This document shows, piece by piece, positions 1-12,505 of a stretch of 64,000 nucleotides of DNA. A program made the position numbers and the translations under genes. The first letter of the stretch is position 1. The number at the start of each line of letters is the position of its first letter. This DNA is from Amyelois transitella (Eukaryota; Arthropoda; Insecta; Lepidoptera; Pyralidae), in contig NC_083512.1 of NCBI RefSeq assembly GCF_032362555.1, forward strand, positions 4,018,001-4,082,000. Reading direction: 5' to 3'. The notes under the pieces are model-generated. The model was not told the origin of the DNA. It made no database searches and saw only the letters and a list, made by a program, of their open reading frames with translations.

Positions 1-1997
1 AGGCCGTTAGCCGTTAACATTGAAATTCTGATAAAGATTTAATTTTACTAGATAAGATAAAACATATACGTTTTATTAATGACTTAGGTTGTATTACCCT
101 TCAAGTAGTATTAAGGACAACATGCCGTTTAAATTATAGTTAAAAGATTTCCATTCCAGTAACAGTCTGTAAAATATAGCGTGATCTCTTTGACAGACAC
201 ATTGGCATAGGTGCGAAAAGGATAGACCAATATATTTTAATACTAAAAGTATCCAAGTATGTAAGTACTATCCAAAGAAGCCCTCAAAAGTATTATAATA
301 TTAAAAAATATATATATCATTTGACTATGTTTATTTGTTATCCAAACGTTGAAATATATAATTTTCATTTTAACATAAAAATACTATCATTTATTAAAAA
401 AAATGCGTTATGTTGTTTCTTTATTACCAATTTTTTTATATTTCAAGGTTTTTTTCCATTTTTTTCTTACGACATCTTAAAAAAATACCAGAATTTATCT
501 TTTACAGTCAATTGTTTTCTAATTCATTATTAATGATAGGTGTTCTGACCCTATCTGACTAACATAACATGTTGTAATTGTCATTTGCGGTAGATAATAA
601 ACTAACACAATTATTGGCAAACAAAATACGATGAATTAGCCTCCACCCGCGGTTTCACATTATACATGTATGATTCTGAAGTTTAATTCAAATCCATAAT
701 AATTTATATAGATATCCTTATAAACTTGGGATGCTTCTTGTAGACGATGGGCTGTCACTATTTGAATCTCAATCCATTACAGCTTTTTTTAAGACTGTTG
801 GTTATGTCAATCCTGCAAGGAATATATTAATTTTGTTTAGAACTATATAGTTAACCTCAGTTTCTTTCACTTTAAATATACTTTTCGATTGAACTTCGTT
901 ACTTATTTTTGGACCCAACATAAAAATTGTGTCTGTGTTATAAATTATTATGCAATCTGATCTTAATGGCGTCGATACGTTTGTATATATCACAATGTAA
1001 CATAAAAAATAAATCAGAAGGGCCGTGACATAGATGGTGTCATTCAAACGAACGTTAAAAATGATAACTGAATGCCCTTCATCATCCTCATCTTTGCCCC
1101 GTTTGCAAACTCTTTTTAGAGGAACCCGAGGTCCTGTTTCAGCCAAGATTGTAAAAGTTATGTAATTTAGGTACATGGTAGAACATTTGCCTGGCATATG
1201 TAACTGGTAACAGGATAACCTTCTCCGCTTCTGCTCAATCCTTCCATCGCCTCTAAGGACATCACCAGATAAGTGTGTGCCTTATCCTACAATACTATCC
1301 CTCTGATTTTCTATCACGGGGATAGTATAATTGTGTAGGTATACATGATTTGTTGAAAAACAATTGTCAACCCTACTCATAGGTGAGGTTAATAAATTAA
1401 TTACATTTGAACTTTTGACCCATCTAAATTGGCTGATGTGCGTCGGGATGGCAGAAATGTGCTTCATTCCTTTAAATGTTGTTGTTTGTTTAAAAAATAT
1501 ACTTGATTTATGTTTATAGAATAAACGAATCTTAGATTAACTTTGTTAAGAATTAGGTTACGCGACCCCAATTGAGGACATATAATTAGGTAGAGGAATT
1601 ATATTTAGGTATGTTTTAAATAAACTTAATTTAAAATAAACATAAAATAAATCTTAAGATTACATTCAAACATAATAATAGTTAAAGTTAACTCAAGTTT
1701 TGATTTATACTGTTGCTATAAAAACTAGTTATATACCTATGTAATATATAGAAGTATATGTAATAGTTATTACAACGCATTTAAAGTTTGTTTATCACTT
1801 GACAGACATATCTGGATCGTTTTGTCCGTATTGCATAACATGAAGTAGTTAGAAGGCATGTTAAAAGGTCGTCCATATTAAGTCGTTTAAAACACGTTAT
1901 GTCCGAACATACTATACTACCTTATTTAAACAGGGACGTTTCTTTATAAGGTTTAGTTGATCGTTAAATTCATTAGTGATAAGTTACATCAACGAAA
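1..1997. other. Upstream intergenic or 5' region of bitesize-like gene
   Basis: I see no convincing gene here. The sequence is AT-rich with homopolymer runs. Positions about 715-830 hold a decayed copy of dispersed repeat family A (the phrases for 'gggctgtcactatttgaatc' and 'aagactgttgg' are recognisable). Open frames at 321-533 and 802-1197 lack domain character and splice context. The TAA at 1980-1982 is in frame with the ATG at 1998, so the coding region does not extend upstream without a further splice. Confidence 0.6.
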
Positions 1998-4900
1998 ATG
2001 AACAGTGATAAAAAGAAGCATAATAAAAATGAAGTGGACGTGTCATGTTGGAATTGTTTTACGTCAGAAGGTGAACGAGATGCGGAACCAGTTCCCTTGT
2101 CGAAAGTGCGGAAGGAGCATAGAAAAAGGCTTAAGTTGTATTCATTTTTAGCATCTGAACTAGCTAAACCTAAAGCAGTCTCACTCAAACAAAAAGTAAG
2201 TGAAAACTACACAATCAGCAAGAAAATAGAAGAAAAGATAAAAAAGGAATCTGATAAAATTTGTGCCAAATCAGCTGATAATAACGTTAATCCTAAAATG
2301 GCAGTTGATGAGGCACAGAAATCAGATTCAACGAGATGTTCAAATAAGTTAAATTATAAAGGTTTGAAAAATTTGAAACCGAATTCATCGGAAGTTTTTG
2401 AAAAAACGACACAAACTGATATTGCTGTCGCTGCTAATGAAAATAAATTGATGGCAAATCCAACAAGTTCAATCGTTTTACCAAAATTCAATCACGATTT
2501 TCCAAATAAAACTAAAAAGAATTCATTAGAAATCATTAATAAAACTACCCAAACGGAAATCGTTTCGAATAAAACAGAAAATAATTACAATTCATGTCAA
2601 AAAAATTTAGGTTCAATATTTCACAATAATATTGTTTTGAATAAAACCGGCCAAAATTCATCTGAATTGATTGAAAAAATGACGCAAACTGAAAATACTT
2701 TCGAAGAAGTTGAAAAGAATTTTGTTTCAAGTGAAACAAATTTAAGTTTTCCCAATTCAAGCCATTATGTCAAAAGTAAATCTAATTATGATTCAGCAGG
2801 TAAAATAATACAGAAGGAAGAAGTAAAAAATAATTTACTTCCAAGTCATCGTTTACCTTTAAGTTTTACTGCTACCAATAGAATAAAACATACTTCTCTG
2901 GAGAATGTAAGTAAATCAACGCAAAGAGGAAACTCATCTCAGGGGATCGAGAAAAAAATTCAATCAAATATAACGAATTTAAAGTCAACTGTTCCCAATG
3001 ATGCAGTTTCATGTAATGCTGAACAGGGCCAGCTTAATATAAATAATAAAACACCACACAAAGAAAAAAAAGTCAATACACTAGAAATGAGTTTACAATC
3101 AAATCAAACGAACGCAAATGAAGTAATGGTCCCAAAAAAATTAAGCGATGTAAAAATAACGCCCTTCATTGGGATAACGACAAATACGATAAAACCTGTT
3201 GAAGAGAAAATTACAATTGTACCAAAGCCTGAAAAATTGGATCAACCGAAAATAATTCTGTGTAAAAAGGACAATTCTACTTCGACGTTCGGAAGTTGTC
3301 ATAAATTAAAAACAATATTTGATACCGGTGAAGAACGACATGTGATAAGTGAAATTCCGCAACGATGCACAGAAATCAAATGTAATACGAACGAAGAATT
3401 ACTGTCACAAAAACATAATGTTCACAAAGTTCAAATCGAAACATCTACACCAATTTTAAAACGTGCAGAAAAAGTTAAAATTTTGTCATCAATTTTGAAG
3501 CAAACCGTACCTGACGAAGAAATTATACCGAATGTTTTAGCTGAAATAGACAAAAATGACAATGAAATAGAAAAAGTTGTAAGAAGGATAGAAAAAATCT
3601 CCCTTGGCAACAAAGAGGAAACTTTACCAGATACTAACAGTTCTACAGGTTCTGAATCTGGTTATGCTGGGTCGTCAAGTACAGTAAAAGATTTACCAGA
3701 AATTGACGGAGAAAATAAAATAAAAAAATCGGAAAGTCTTGAAATAAAATCTGATATTTCCGAACCTGCATCGCCAATACTGAGACAAAATTTTAAAACT
3801 TCATTACCAACGCTTCACATGACCAAAACTAGTATTTTGTCAACATCAACAAAGTCGTTGTACTCAGAATCGTGTAAAAAATCTAAATCGCTCAGGTGGA
3901 GTACATTATGCCTTGATCGCAGTTTACCACCACATGGTAAGTTTAAATTTCGTTGAGGCACACTGTTTTTTATGCTATTTTATTTGTGTAGTTTTTAAAA
4001 TATCTTTTAGACAGACTTTTGAGCTAAGAAGCTCACATAAGAGTGTTGTATCGGAATAAATGCTGATCTGTAGATGTTTGCGGTAAACAACTACTTACTA
4101 AAAGCAAGCAGATAAAGGCTTGTTTCAGAAACTTCCTAATAAACAAAACATTACTTTGCTGTGTTAATGATAACTACACCAGATTTTTTTAATGTAACCG
4201 GTTTATAAATTTCATTGTTAATTAAATCAATTTACTCTATGATAGGTCAGGTTCCACAGAAAAACAAACATCAAGTAATTGATTTACATATTAGCTACCT
4301 GCTTCAATAGTGTACGATGAATACGTATAAATTATACAAATACGTTGGTATATGCTCAACTTATTAAATATCACCAAATTTATTTAAGAATTTTTTATAA
4401 ACTAAAAATAGTATAAGTTTATTGTGTGACCTATATTTGTCTTGCCGCTGTTACGGACATGTCCATCTCACGGTCACACAGCTTCATTCAAACACGTCCA
4501 TCATACCAGCGCATGCGCACTATAGTATCGTTAATACCTACCACAACAGGAAACGGCGACAAATCACAATGCAGGATACGATAATGGGATTTTGTTTAGC
4601 ATTAACATAAAATGGTATTAATTATTCTTGCACAGTTGTGTTTTGTGTTGTTTAAAAATGGCTCTGATCCGACAAAATTCGGACCTAAAATATTGCTCTA
4701 TAGACTCCAACAGTTCCTTTCACCCAGGGGAATCGTCAAGTAGATACTTCCCTGTTAATGTGTACAGCACGAACACTTCAAGAACTGGATTAGTAGAAAA
4801 AGAGCAAAACCTCGGATTGCTACGAAAAATTTGTTGTTGTTGTAAAAATTCTAACACCGAAGACGAATCTCCCACTGATGATCCAAACTCTGCGCTATTT

Positions 4901-7900
4901 GGACCACTGCGAAGAAGTTATACATTAAATAGAGAAAAGATATCAAAACGAGTGCCATCAGTGACTCCAATTAGTGAAGTTCCAAAACCTATAATACCAA
5001 TATCAGACATACCAACTTTAAAAGTTAGTCAAGTGTTTGATGATGAATACTGCAAGTCGTCCACTGAACTATTCCTTTATAATGAACAAATAGATAGTGC
5101 GATAAGTCTAAATGACTGTAAATACAGTGTGAGAAGAGCAAATGCAAGTGAAACAGATTCCAGGAATAATAATATTAAATCTGGTGAGAAAGTGTTCATT
5201 CGAGAAGTCATTTCATGCCGGGACACTTTTCTAAAGGCATTGGAGTGGTGTGATAATTCGCTCACAAGAAATAAAAAGTGCCGTAAGGTCAAAGCAGACG
5301 AGTGGCTTGAATTGCGGAATGAGGGTATAGGAGTACAAATAATTTTGACACGATTGCATATAATACCTATGTTTTGGAATCTTCACAGTGACTACTTTGA
5401 CTACGCACATCTTGTTCTTGCCTTGACTTTTTCTTGTAGCACAAATGGCTATACCTCTACTAATCACACCACTTCCATACACCTTTTCAATATTGGCAAA
5501 TCATAAATCTTGCGTCACAATTATATTTATTATTCTCATTGTGATTTAACCGTTGCACTGATTAATTAAGCTACGATATCAGTTAGTTATTACTGTAACA
5601 TATTCGATATGATTATCAAATATAAAATTTGCTTGTTCCAGATGAAACATTTAGTTCGGAGAGTCTGTCCCCTGGCCATGCGACACTGCCGCGGCGATCA
5701 AACTCTCCCCTGCCGCATGAGAAAGACATGTTGGACCGAGATCGCTTCTCGATTAACAGGAGTAGGCTTCAGGTATTTATTTATACTACTATTAGTTTTA
5801 TTAATGCAATTTCTTATGTATGATGATTGGTATCCTTAGACGCTATTCGTAAGTATCTATCACTAGACTATCATAATTTAAAGAAGACAAGTCAAGTCGT
5901 GAATAATTTTATTCCAACTAATTATTTATTACCGAAGACCAACAATAAAGAGTGAAACACAATGAATATTGTGAACACTCGATAACGGAAATGTAGGTAG
6001 TTGCGAACGCTAAAATTCAGAAAATAGACAGAGCCGTAGTAATCGGAATAAAAGAAGATTATTTTTTATGGAAACAGCACACAATTTGAGAAAAGAAGAA
6101 TCAAGTGCCATCTGATATTTGTGCCGGGACAAATAATAAAAAGAAAAAAAATTGATTAAAATCCTGGGGTACCTACTTCATTTAGGCTATAGGCTAGCAA
6201 CCTGTCACTATTTGAATCACAATTCTATCATTAAGCCAAACAGCTGAACGTGGCCGTTCAGTTTTTCATGACTGTTGGCTCTGTCTACCCTGCAAATTAT
6301 ATAGACGTAACTATACGTATGTATGAAAGAATCAAGACTTTATAAATAAATGAGAAAAATGTCTTTGTTCTTCACTTTACGTTAAACATTATTAAGTGAA
6401 GTCAGCAATGTAACAAGAGCTCATTTAACCCTGCAGTGACGATTGTAAACCTGCTGGCAGTTTAAGTAAGCGTACAACAATATTGTCTCATGCCATTGTA
6501 TTTGTTTCGGTGGGCTGAGATTACGACACGGCCTGCGAACAACGGGGTTTTGCAAAGTAAGGCTAGTTACACACTACAACAAAAATTACTTTTTTTTTAA
6601 TTACGGCCTCATATGTAATTTTGAGAAGTAAGACTAGATAGTCTGATAGAACTTAGACTAGATAATTAGTCCATTTCCTTTAGGTACAAGTAAGTTTTGC
6701 AATAATGCTAAACATCTTGAAACGGTTTTTGTTGAAAAATAAATTTCATATTCAATTTATAGCAATGAGAAGAAAAAGTGATGTCCTATTGATAAGAACA
6801 CATATATACTTATACTTTAAGTAACAGACGTTATTAACAAGATTTATTACCTTTTCGTCATTACCTAAAGAAATGGATAGTCCATTTCTTATATATTTTC
6901 TTACTTATAGACAAATCTGCATTTCTTTAAAGTTTTTTATAATAAATAATGATTTTATTATTTCGTCAATAGTAAATGGCTGGTGTGAAAGCATCCTCTT
7001 TAATGAATATCCAATGCTTACTTACTATACTTGCCGTTAAAATATTCCGACAACAAAAGGCTTGTGTGACGTAATGCTACAATTTTTGCACATGCAAACA
7101 CCTACACTAATATTTCCGTTGACCCATTTTTCCTATGTAAAAGATAAACTTATTCTTGCCCGCGACTTATTTCGCGCATAATCCACTTCTCCCCTGTTTT
7201 AGTAAGTATTTCGGGATTTTGAAGTGCTCCCATAAACTAACCATGAAACTGATGCGCATTTCAGCATTTTGCGTAGCTTTAGCTTTAGTGATTTCAGTTT
7301 TTTTTATTTTAATTAGGATTAGAAAAAACCGGAAGCAGTGTTTAAATCGGTTATCATTTAACTAAATATTTATCTTTAATTTCTTATTTCTATTTGTAAA
7401 TATTGACTTCAAAATCTGCCGATTTTGATGAAATTTGACATCGACAACAAACGTCCTTTCAGAGAATACCAGTATATAAGTCGTACCTAAAAAGATGCCA
7501 AAATGTTGTAACATTAAATCCGTATAAATCGTGGGTAGATACGATAACACAGTCAATGCCATATGTGGCCGGGCGGCCTGTTTCTCATGCCAGATCTGTG
7601 GTATATTGGTACACGATATCTATGTCTGAAAATATCGTCACGAAACTTGCACATACTTGAATAAGGATCAAATGCATTATTGGAATAGATTACAAGCTCT
7701 TCAAAGTTCATTAAATCCGATATAAGTGGTGTTGTTGTTGTTGTGTGTGGTTCCCGGCACCAATACAAAAACTAATAGGACCACTCCATCTCTTTCCCAT
7801 GGATGTCGTAAAAGGCGACTAAGGGTTAGGCTTACAAACTTGGGATCATTTTTTTAGGCTATAGGCTAGCAACCTGCCACTATTTGAATCTCAATCCTAT

Positions 7901-10900
7901 CATTAAGCCAAATAGCTGAACGTGGCCATTCAGTCTTTTCAAGACTGTTGGCTCTGTCTACCCTGCAAGGGATATAGACGTGACCATATGTATGTATGTA
8001 TGTATGTATGTATAAGTTGTCAATGGCGCAAACGCGCCCACGCCACGAATCATATCAAACTAATAGATTTCCGTATTTCTGCTTACGGCAGCTTGATTGT
8101 GACAACTACCGGGTATAAACACCACATTTTATACATATACATAGATCCTCGTTTTATTCCCGTAAGTGGTAGAAATAAACAATAGTCATACGAAGACTCG
8201 ACGTCCAACTTTAGCGCTGGATGGCTTAATGATGGAATATTAAATAGAAGAGGAAACAAAGCATATAAAAATCTCACTTTTGTCTAGTATTTGATTCATT
8301 TAACAACCAACTAGCACCAACTATGACACTGTTCGATTCAGTATATCAAATAACGCAAGATAATGTAAAAACCACGTGTTATCCATCATATACGTTCACA
8401 TTATTATTCATTGTGATTTGTATAAAATTTTACTGAGTTTCGCTTGGGAACGAATGACGTTTTGTGAGTTAAGTTAAAACCGATTGAATAATATCAATCC
8501 AACTTATTGATTCTTGAAGACTTTCTACCGGAAGAAGGTATAGTTATTAAGAACTTACATACTTTCCTAGTTTGTTTATAGATTCTAATACCAAACGATT
8601 GTTTTAAAGTGGCATTAGTTTTATAAATTAATTTGTTCACATTAAAATCATTTTTATTACTACTGTTGATTACGACATTAATTTCTTCCATTTATACAAA
8701 TTACTTATCCATTACTTCGAAATGAGCAATAACTGAAACATTTTTATTTTCAGACGCGCTCAGAATCAATGGCGTCGGTGTACTCCGGAGCCGGCGAAGG
8801 TACCCGCGCCAACGTGACCGTCCGGGGGGAGGTGCAGATCTCCTTGCTTTACAACTACCGGCTTGGGGCCCTGGAGGTCGGAGTCAAACAGTGCAGGGAC
8901 CTGGCGCCGGTTGATGTGAAGAGAAACCGCTCTGACCCATATGTCAAGGTATGTTCTGGATATAATCAATGATAATGAGAACTAAATGACACAGGACATA
9001 ATAGGTCCTTTCTTTTTTTTTTCAATCTCTTTCCCATAAATGTCATAAAAGGCCACTAGATAATGAGCACATTCATTTATCTAAGAAGTGCAGTTTTAAC
9101 CATGATCGAATATGGTAGTCGCTTCGTTTAAAAACCTGACTAACCCAATCCAAGACCACGGCAAAAGCGCACACCGTTCTCTTCCCCACAGAGTTGAAGA
9201 TGTAACCGGGATTCAGTCAACTAAATTAAGTCTCTAACTGTCGCTCAATTCAGCGTTCACATCAACTGCTATTCAAACTAAACAAAATCATCAAATTCCA
9301 GGTGTACCTCCTCCCCGACAAGTCGAAAGCCGGTAAGCGGAAGACTAAAGTGAAGAAGAACACGCTCAAGCCGGTGTTCGAGGAGACGCTCAGCTTCGTC
9401 CAGCCGCTGGCCTCGCTGTCCTCGCGGACACTGTGGCTCAGCGTGTGGCACGCCGACATGTTCGGCAGGAACGACTTCCTCGGCGAGGTGACGCTGCCGC
9501 TGGCCGACGTCGTGTTTGACGACCCCGCGCCCACGTGGCATAAGCTGCACGAGAGAGTGAGTACCTTTGACGGCCTCTGTGGCGCTTGTCTGTGTCACCG
9601 GAGGTCCCGGGTTCGAATCCCGGCCAGGGCATGATGAGAAACGAACTTTTTCTGATTGGCCTGGGTCTTGGATGTTTATCTACATAAGTATTTATTATAA
9701 AATATGTAAAGTATCGTTGAGTTAGTATCTCGTAACACAAGTCTCAAACTTACTTCTAGGCTAACTCAATCTGTGTAATTTGTCCCGTATATATTTATTT
9801 ATTATTTATTTATTATACTGCTTCCTTTTTTGTCATCGAAGATAGATTAGCCATTGTTCACTTGATCGTGGACCATTCTATGACTAAAGCTGGATCGGCC
9901 TAAATCGCACCATCCAAGCTTCTTAGGAAACAAAACATTAGCGCTAGTGTGAAGCTGGCTTCGTTGAGGTCCCTGGCACCTGCAAAAACCATCGACAAAC
10001 AAAGTATTATATAAGTATCTATGGTATGTAGTCGGTCTCGCTAAAGACAAGGCATCTGGTGTCTCCAGAAACTCAAGAAGCGGAAAGCGAAGCAACGTCT
10101 ATGGCATGTAGCAGAGCTCGTTATAGTATATATTATTGTTTTCCCAGAAAGATAGGCTCCTTCATAGGTGCTGTCCAGATTAAGTAATACAGCGCAATAA
10201 CATGGCATTAACTCTATAAGGCTTGAAATTAATAAATTTATTATTTTTTTCAGACGGAGCAATTCGATGAGCAACAAGGCACTCGCGGGGACCTCATAGT
10301 GGGTTTAAAATTCGAACTACACGAGAGTGGCGCCATGCGCGGCAAAGGAACACTACATGTACTCATCAAAGAGGCAAAGAACCTCGTCGCTTCTAAGCCA
10401 AACGGATTGGCTGATGTCTTCTGCAAAAGGTGAGAAATCATTTTAGGTACTTAGGTTTCAGGCAGTTTCTTCTTCAGGTTCTGTCAAAACTACGACATTT
10501 CCGCTTATCTACTTTTCTTGTATATTTACCGCCTGTGTATCAAATGACCGTCTTGCGTTCAATATTTGTTGTCCTTATGTTCGAATCTCGTAAAATCACG
10601 CGCTTTTATTGATAAAACACAGAATTGCGAATCTTTAGAATCAAAATCACGTTTGAAAGCTAATTTCTTTAAATTATTAAATATTTTTATGATATATTAA
10701 ATATATATATAGGTCCTTTTCTTATCATCTTGGTGCGATACTGATTATTTCTAGATTATTTGTTAAGTTTAAAAGTGATAAGCACTGGTTTGCTAAGTGT
10801 ATCTTGATTGCCTTTATCAAAGTCTATTCAGATAAATTAAGTGCATACGGCTAGATTATTTAGATGTCAGATACAATGTAGGCATTTTATACGATTAACA

Positions 10901-12505
10901 TCAATGCAAAATTTTCTACCTCCACATCTAACACTGAATGGAGATTGAGATATTGTATTGTTAGTTAGTTGTAATACTAACGTACGTTTTTGTTCAACGA
11001 CCTTACAGAATTCTTTTTTTTTATTACCCCGGGTATACTATTTAAATCCTTTTGTTTATAAAAGTTATCTTCCACGTCTCTGCTCTGTTGTAATTTTATA
11101 GATAAGTAACTAATTTTATTGAATGGTAATTTCAAATTCAGCTACATGGCATCCAAACCAATCGACCAACAAGTTTTTTTTTTCATTGAAAGTCTTTTTT
11201 TGTCTTTATATATAGATATACAGGATAGATCAGTCGTATAACAGGAAAATTGCGCTCGATACTAACGCACTTGCCATATCCGTTTCCCAGCTACCTGCTC
11301 CCGGAGCGCGGGCGCCTGGCCAAGCAGAAGACGGCGGTGTGCCGGCGCACGCTGAGCCCGCGCTGGGAGCACGCGTTCACGTACCGCGGGCTGCGGCCGC
11401 CCGAGCTGGCGCAGCGCGCGCTGGAGCTCACGCTGTGGGACCGCGACCGGCTCGCCTCCAACGAGTTCATGGGCGCCGTGCGACTGTCACTTGGCTCTGG
11501 TGGGTTTATTCTTTCTATTTTCAAATTCAAATTCAAAATTCTCTATTCTTTTAACATATTACATAATACACAGGTAGCAGAGACCCATCAATTAAGTTAG
11601 AAAAAACCTGTGTCTGATGAGTCTCGCTCTTTCACCAAATGTCTATAGAAGTATGTAAGCTTAAAACTAAATTGTTACCTACACGTTATAGATATAATAT
11701 AGTTTTATTTATTGTGTTAAATTAGTAACTTTAAATGAGACTGACCGCAGTCAAATTGTGAAAACAGTTTGCGGAATATTGTTTTAAGTTCATAATGAAT
11801 ATTGTGTAATAAATAAATAAATAATAGAGTTTACTTTTCGCTACAAAGTGAACGTTTTAAGCACACGTTCACGAACCAGGGGCTGCGATCACCTAAATCT
11901 CGATTCCATAATGAAACTATACAGCTGAACGTGGCCTTTCAGTCTTTTTGAGACTGTTAGCTCTATCTACCCCGCAAGGGAAATAGACGTGACTATACGA
12001 ATGTATGAATGTATGCCATAATGCAAAAGCGCTTCTGTTGTTTTAAAAACTTTTAAATTTTTGATTTAACACCTTTAGCACACATGCATAGTCCTGGATC
12101 TACTTATCTTAGACTGAGTCGCAGATCTACAATTTTAAGGAACAGCAACTTGATTTGTTGCCCAACTATAAATAAACATACATATTTACGTAGAGAAAAT
12201 TCAAAATCTAATAGGTACAAGTTTCCCCAATTAATTAAGTATCATCAATTCTAAAGATTAACTTACATAGTAATGACTCATAGAATATATATTTTTTTGT
12301 AAATATTAACCATAGACACAAAAATTTACTTTCCAACTTTTATTAATGATGGCAAAAACATTTTATTTCAGGCACATACATGGGCGCAAATGTTAACTGG
12401 ATGGACAGCACAGGCAAAGAAGTTACATTATGGCAAACCATGATGCAAAGACCTAACTTCTGGGTAGAGGGATCCTTGCCACTAAGACCTCACCTTAGTA
12501 ACTAA
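1998..12505 (+). CDS. btsz: Bitesize-like synaptotagmin-like protein, long isoform (tandem C2 domains)
   Basis: Exons: 1998-3936, 5642-5772, 8754-8948, 9302-9556, 10254-10429, 11291-11499, 12372-12505 (TAA). All junctions are GT-AG and phases agree, giving 1012 residues. The first exon encodes about 646 residues of Lys/Asn/Ser-rich, probably disordered sequence with repeated KxTQT motifs near residues 136, 182 and 227. C2A spans exons 3-4 (NRSDPYVK, VYLLPDKSKAGKRKTKVKKN) and C2B exons 5-7, ending with WMDSTGKEV and WVEGSLPLRP, signatures typical of Slp/bitesize C2B. In C2A loop 3 one usual Asp is His (VWHADMFGRNDF). In C2B loop 1 the first Asp is missing, so calcium dependence is doubtful. 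No N-terminal Rab-binding SHD is seen. Known for the family: C2 domains bind phosphoinositides; Drosophila Bitesize recruits moesin and organises apical actin. A granuphilin-like Slp is the alternative name. Confidence 0.87.
4658..5324 (+). CDS. btsz: Alternative first coding exon of bitesize-like gene (short isoform)
   Basis: An ATG at 4658 opens 222 codons ending at a donor after position 5324 (GAGG|gtatag) in phase 1. This is the same phase as the donor at 3936, so either exon can join the exon at 5642. The short isoform would be 588 residues (4658-5324 plus the six shared exons), with a continuous frame. It cannot be an internal exon of the long isoform: joining a possible acceptor at 4636 to the 3936 donor meets a stop within seven codons. 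A run of four cysteines (residues 59-62, in RKICCCCKN) looks like a palmitoylation or zinc-binding patch. The acceptor-like cacag at 4635 suggests an upstream noncoding exon or a separate promoter. Drosophila btsz is also known to use alternative 5' exons. Confidence 0.72.
5642..5772 (+). CDS. btsz: Shared linker exon joining both bitesize N-termini to the C2 module
   Basis: Bounded by ttccag and gtattt; phase 1 in, phase 0 out. It encodes a Ser/Pro-rich linker beginning DETFSSESLSPGHA and ending RLQ. The 2.98-kb intron that follows (5773-8753) contains dispersed repeats and no exon I could support. Confidence 0.75.
6165..6315 (+). repeat. Dispersed repeat family A, fragment
   Basis: Matches the better-preserved copies at 7735-8015 and 23729-23985 through the phrases around 'ctatttgaatc', 'aagccaaa.agctgaacgtggcc' and 'gttggctctgtctaccctgcaa', followed by a TATG-rich tail. 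It lies in a bitesize intron. Confidence 0.75.
7735..8015 (+). repeat. Dispersed repeat family A, near full-length copy
   Basis: Starts at tgtgtggttcccggcacc (a degenerate polymerase III B-box-like stretch), runs through catggatgtcgtaaaaggcg, ctatttgaatctcaat and gttggctctgtctacc, and ends in a perfect (TATG)n tract at 7987-8011. At least a dozen copies or fragments in both orientations occur in this window. It is probably a short non-autonomous retroelement; the TATG tail is the kind of microsatellite-bearing 3' end common in moths. Confidence 0.8.
9010..9205. repeat. SINE-body fragment in C2A intron
   Basis: The run around 'aaaaacctgactaacccaatccaa' with an anonymous filler resembles the body of the tRNA-derived element at 15845-16275 and the fragment at 20333-20535. 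The first 60 bases also resemble family A. It is heavily decayed and was identified by shared phrases only. Confidence 0.5.
9565..9815 (+). mobile_element. tRNA-derived SINE inserted just after a bitesize splice donor
   Basis: Contains an exact polymerase III B box (GGTTCGAATCC at 9610-9620), a degraded A-box region before it, a unique body (gagttagtatctcgtaacac) and a TTTATT-rich tail ending near 9815. Its left edge lies about ten bases from the 5' splice site at 9556/9557. I recognise the family as an abundant noctuid-type SINE. A partial copy lacking the head is at 22640-22745. It is not a functional tRNA gene because no cloverleaf can be formed. Confidence 0.8.
11870..12015 (+). repeat. 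Dispersed repeat family A, fragment
   Basis: Shows tacagctgaacgtggcc, gagactgttagctctatctacc and a decayed tatgaatgtatg tail. It lies in the last bitesize intron. Confidence 0.75.

Noticed and set aside
9570..9640. Possible tRNA gene (exact B box GGTTCGAATCC).
   Set aside because: The A-box region is broken, no acceptor stem or cloverleaf forms, and the following body and TTTATT tail are those of a SINE.
9262..9740. Minus-strand open frames opposite the C2A exon.
   Set aside because: They are antisense shadows of the GC-rich coding exon 9302-9556 and of the SINE.
11291..11554. Overlapping open frames on both strands at the C2B exon.
   Set aside because: Shadows of the GC-rich exon 11291-11499; only the phase-matched plus frame continues through splicing.
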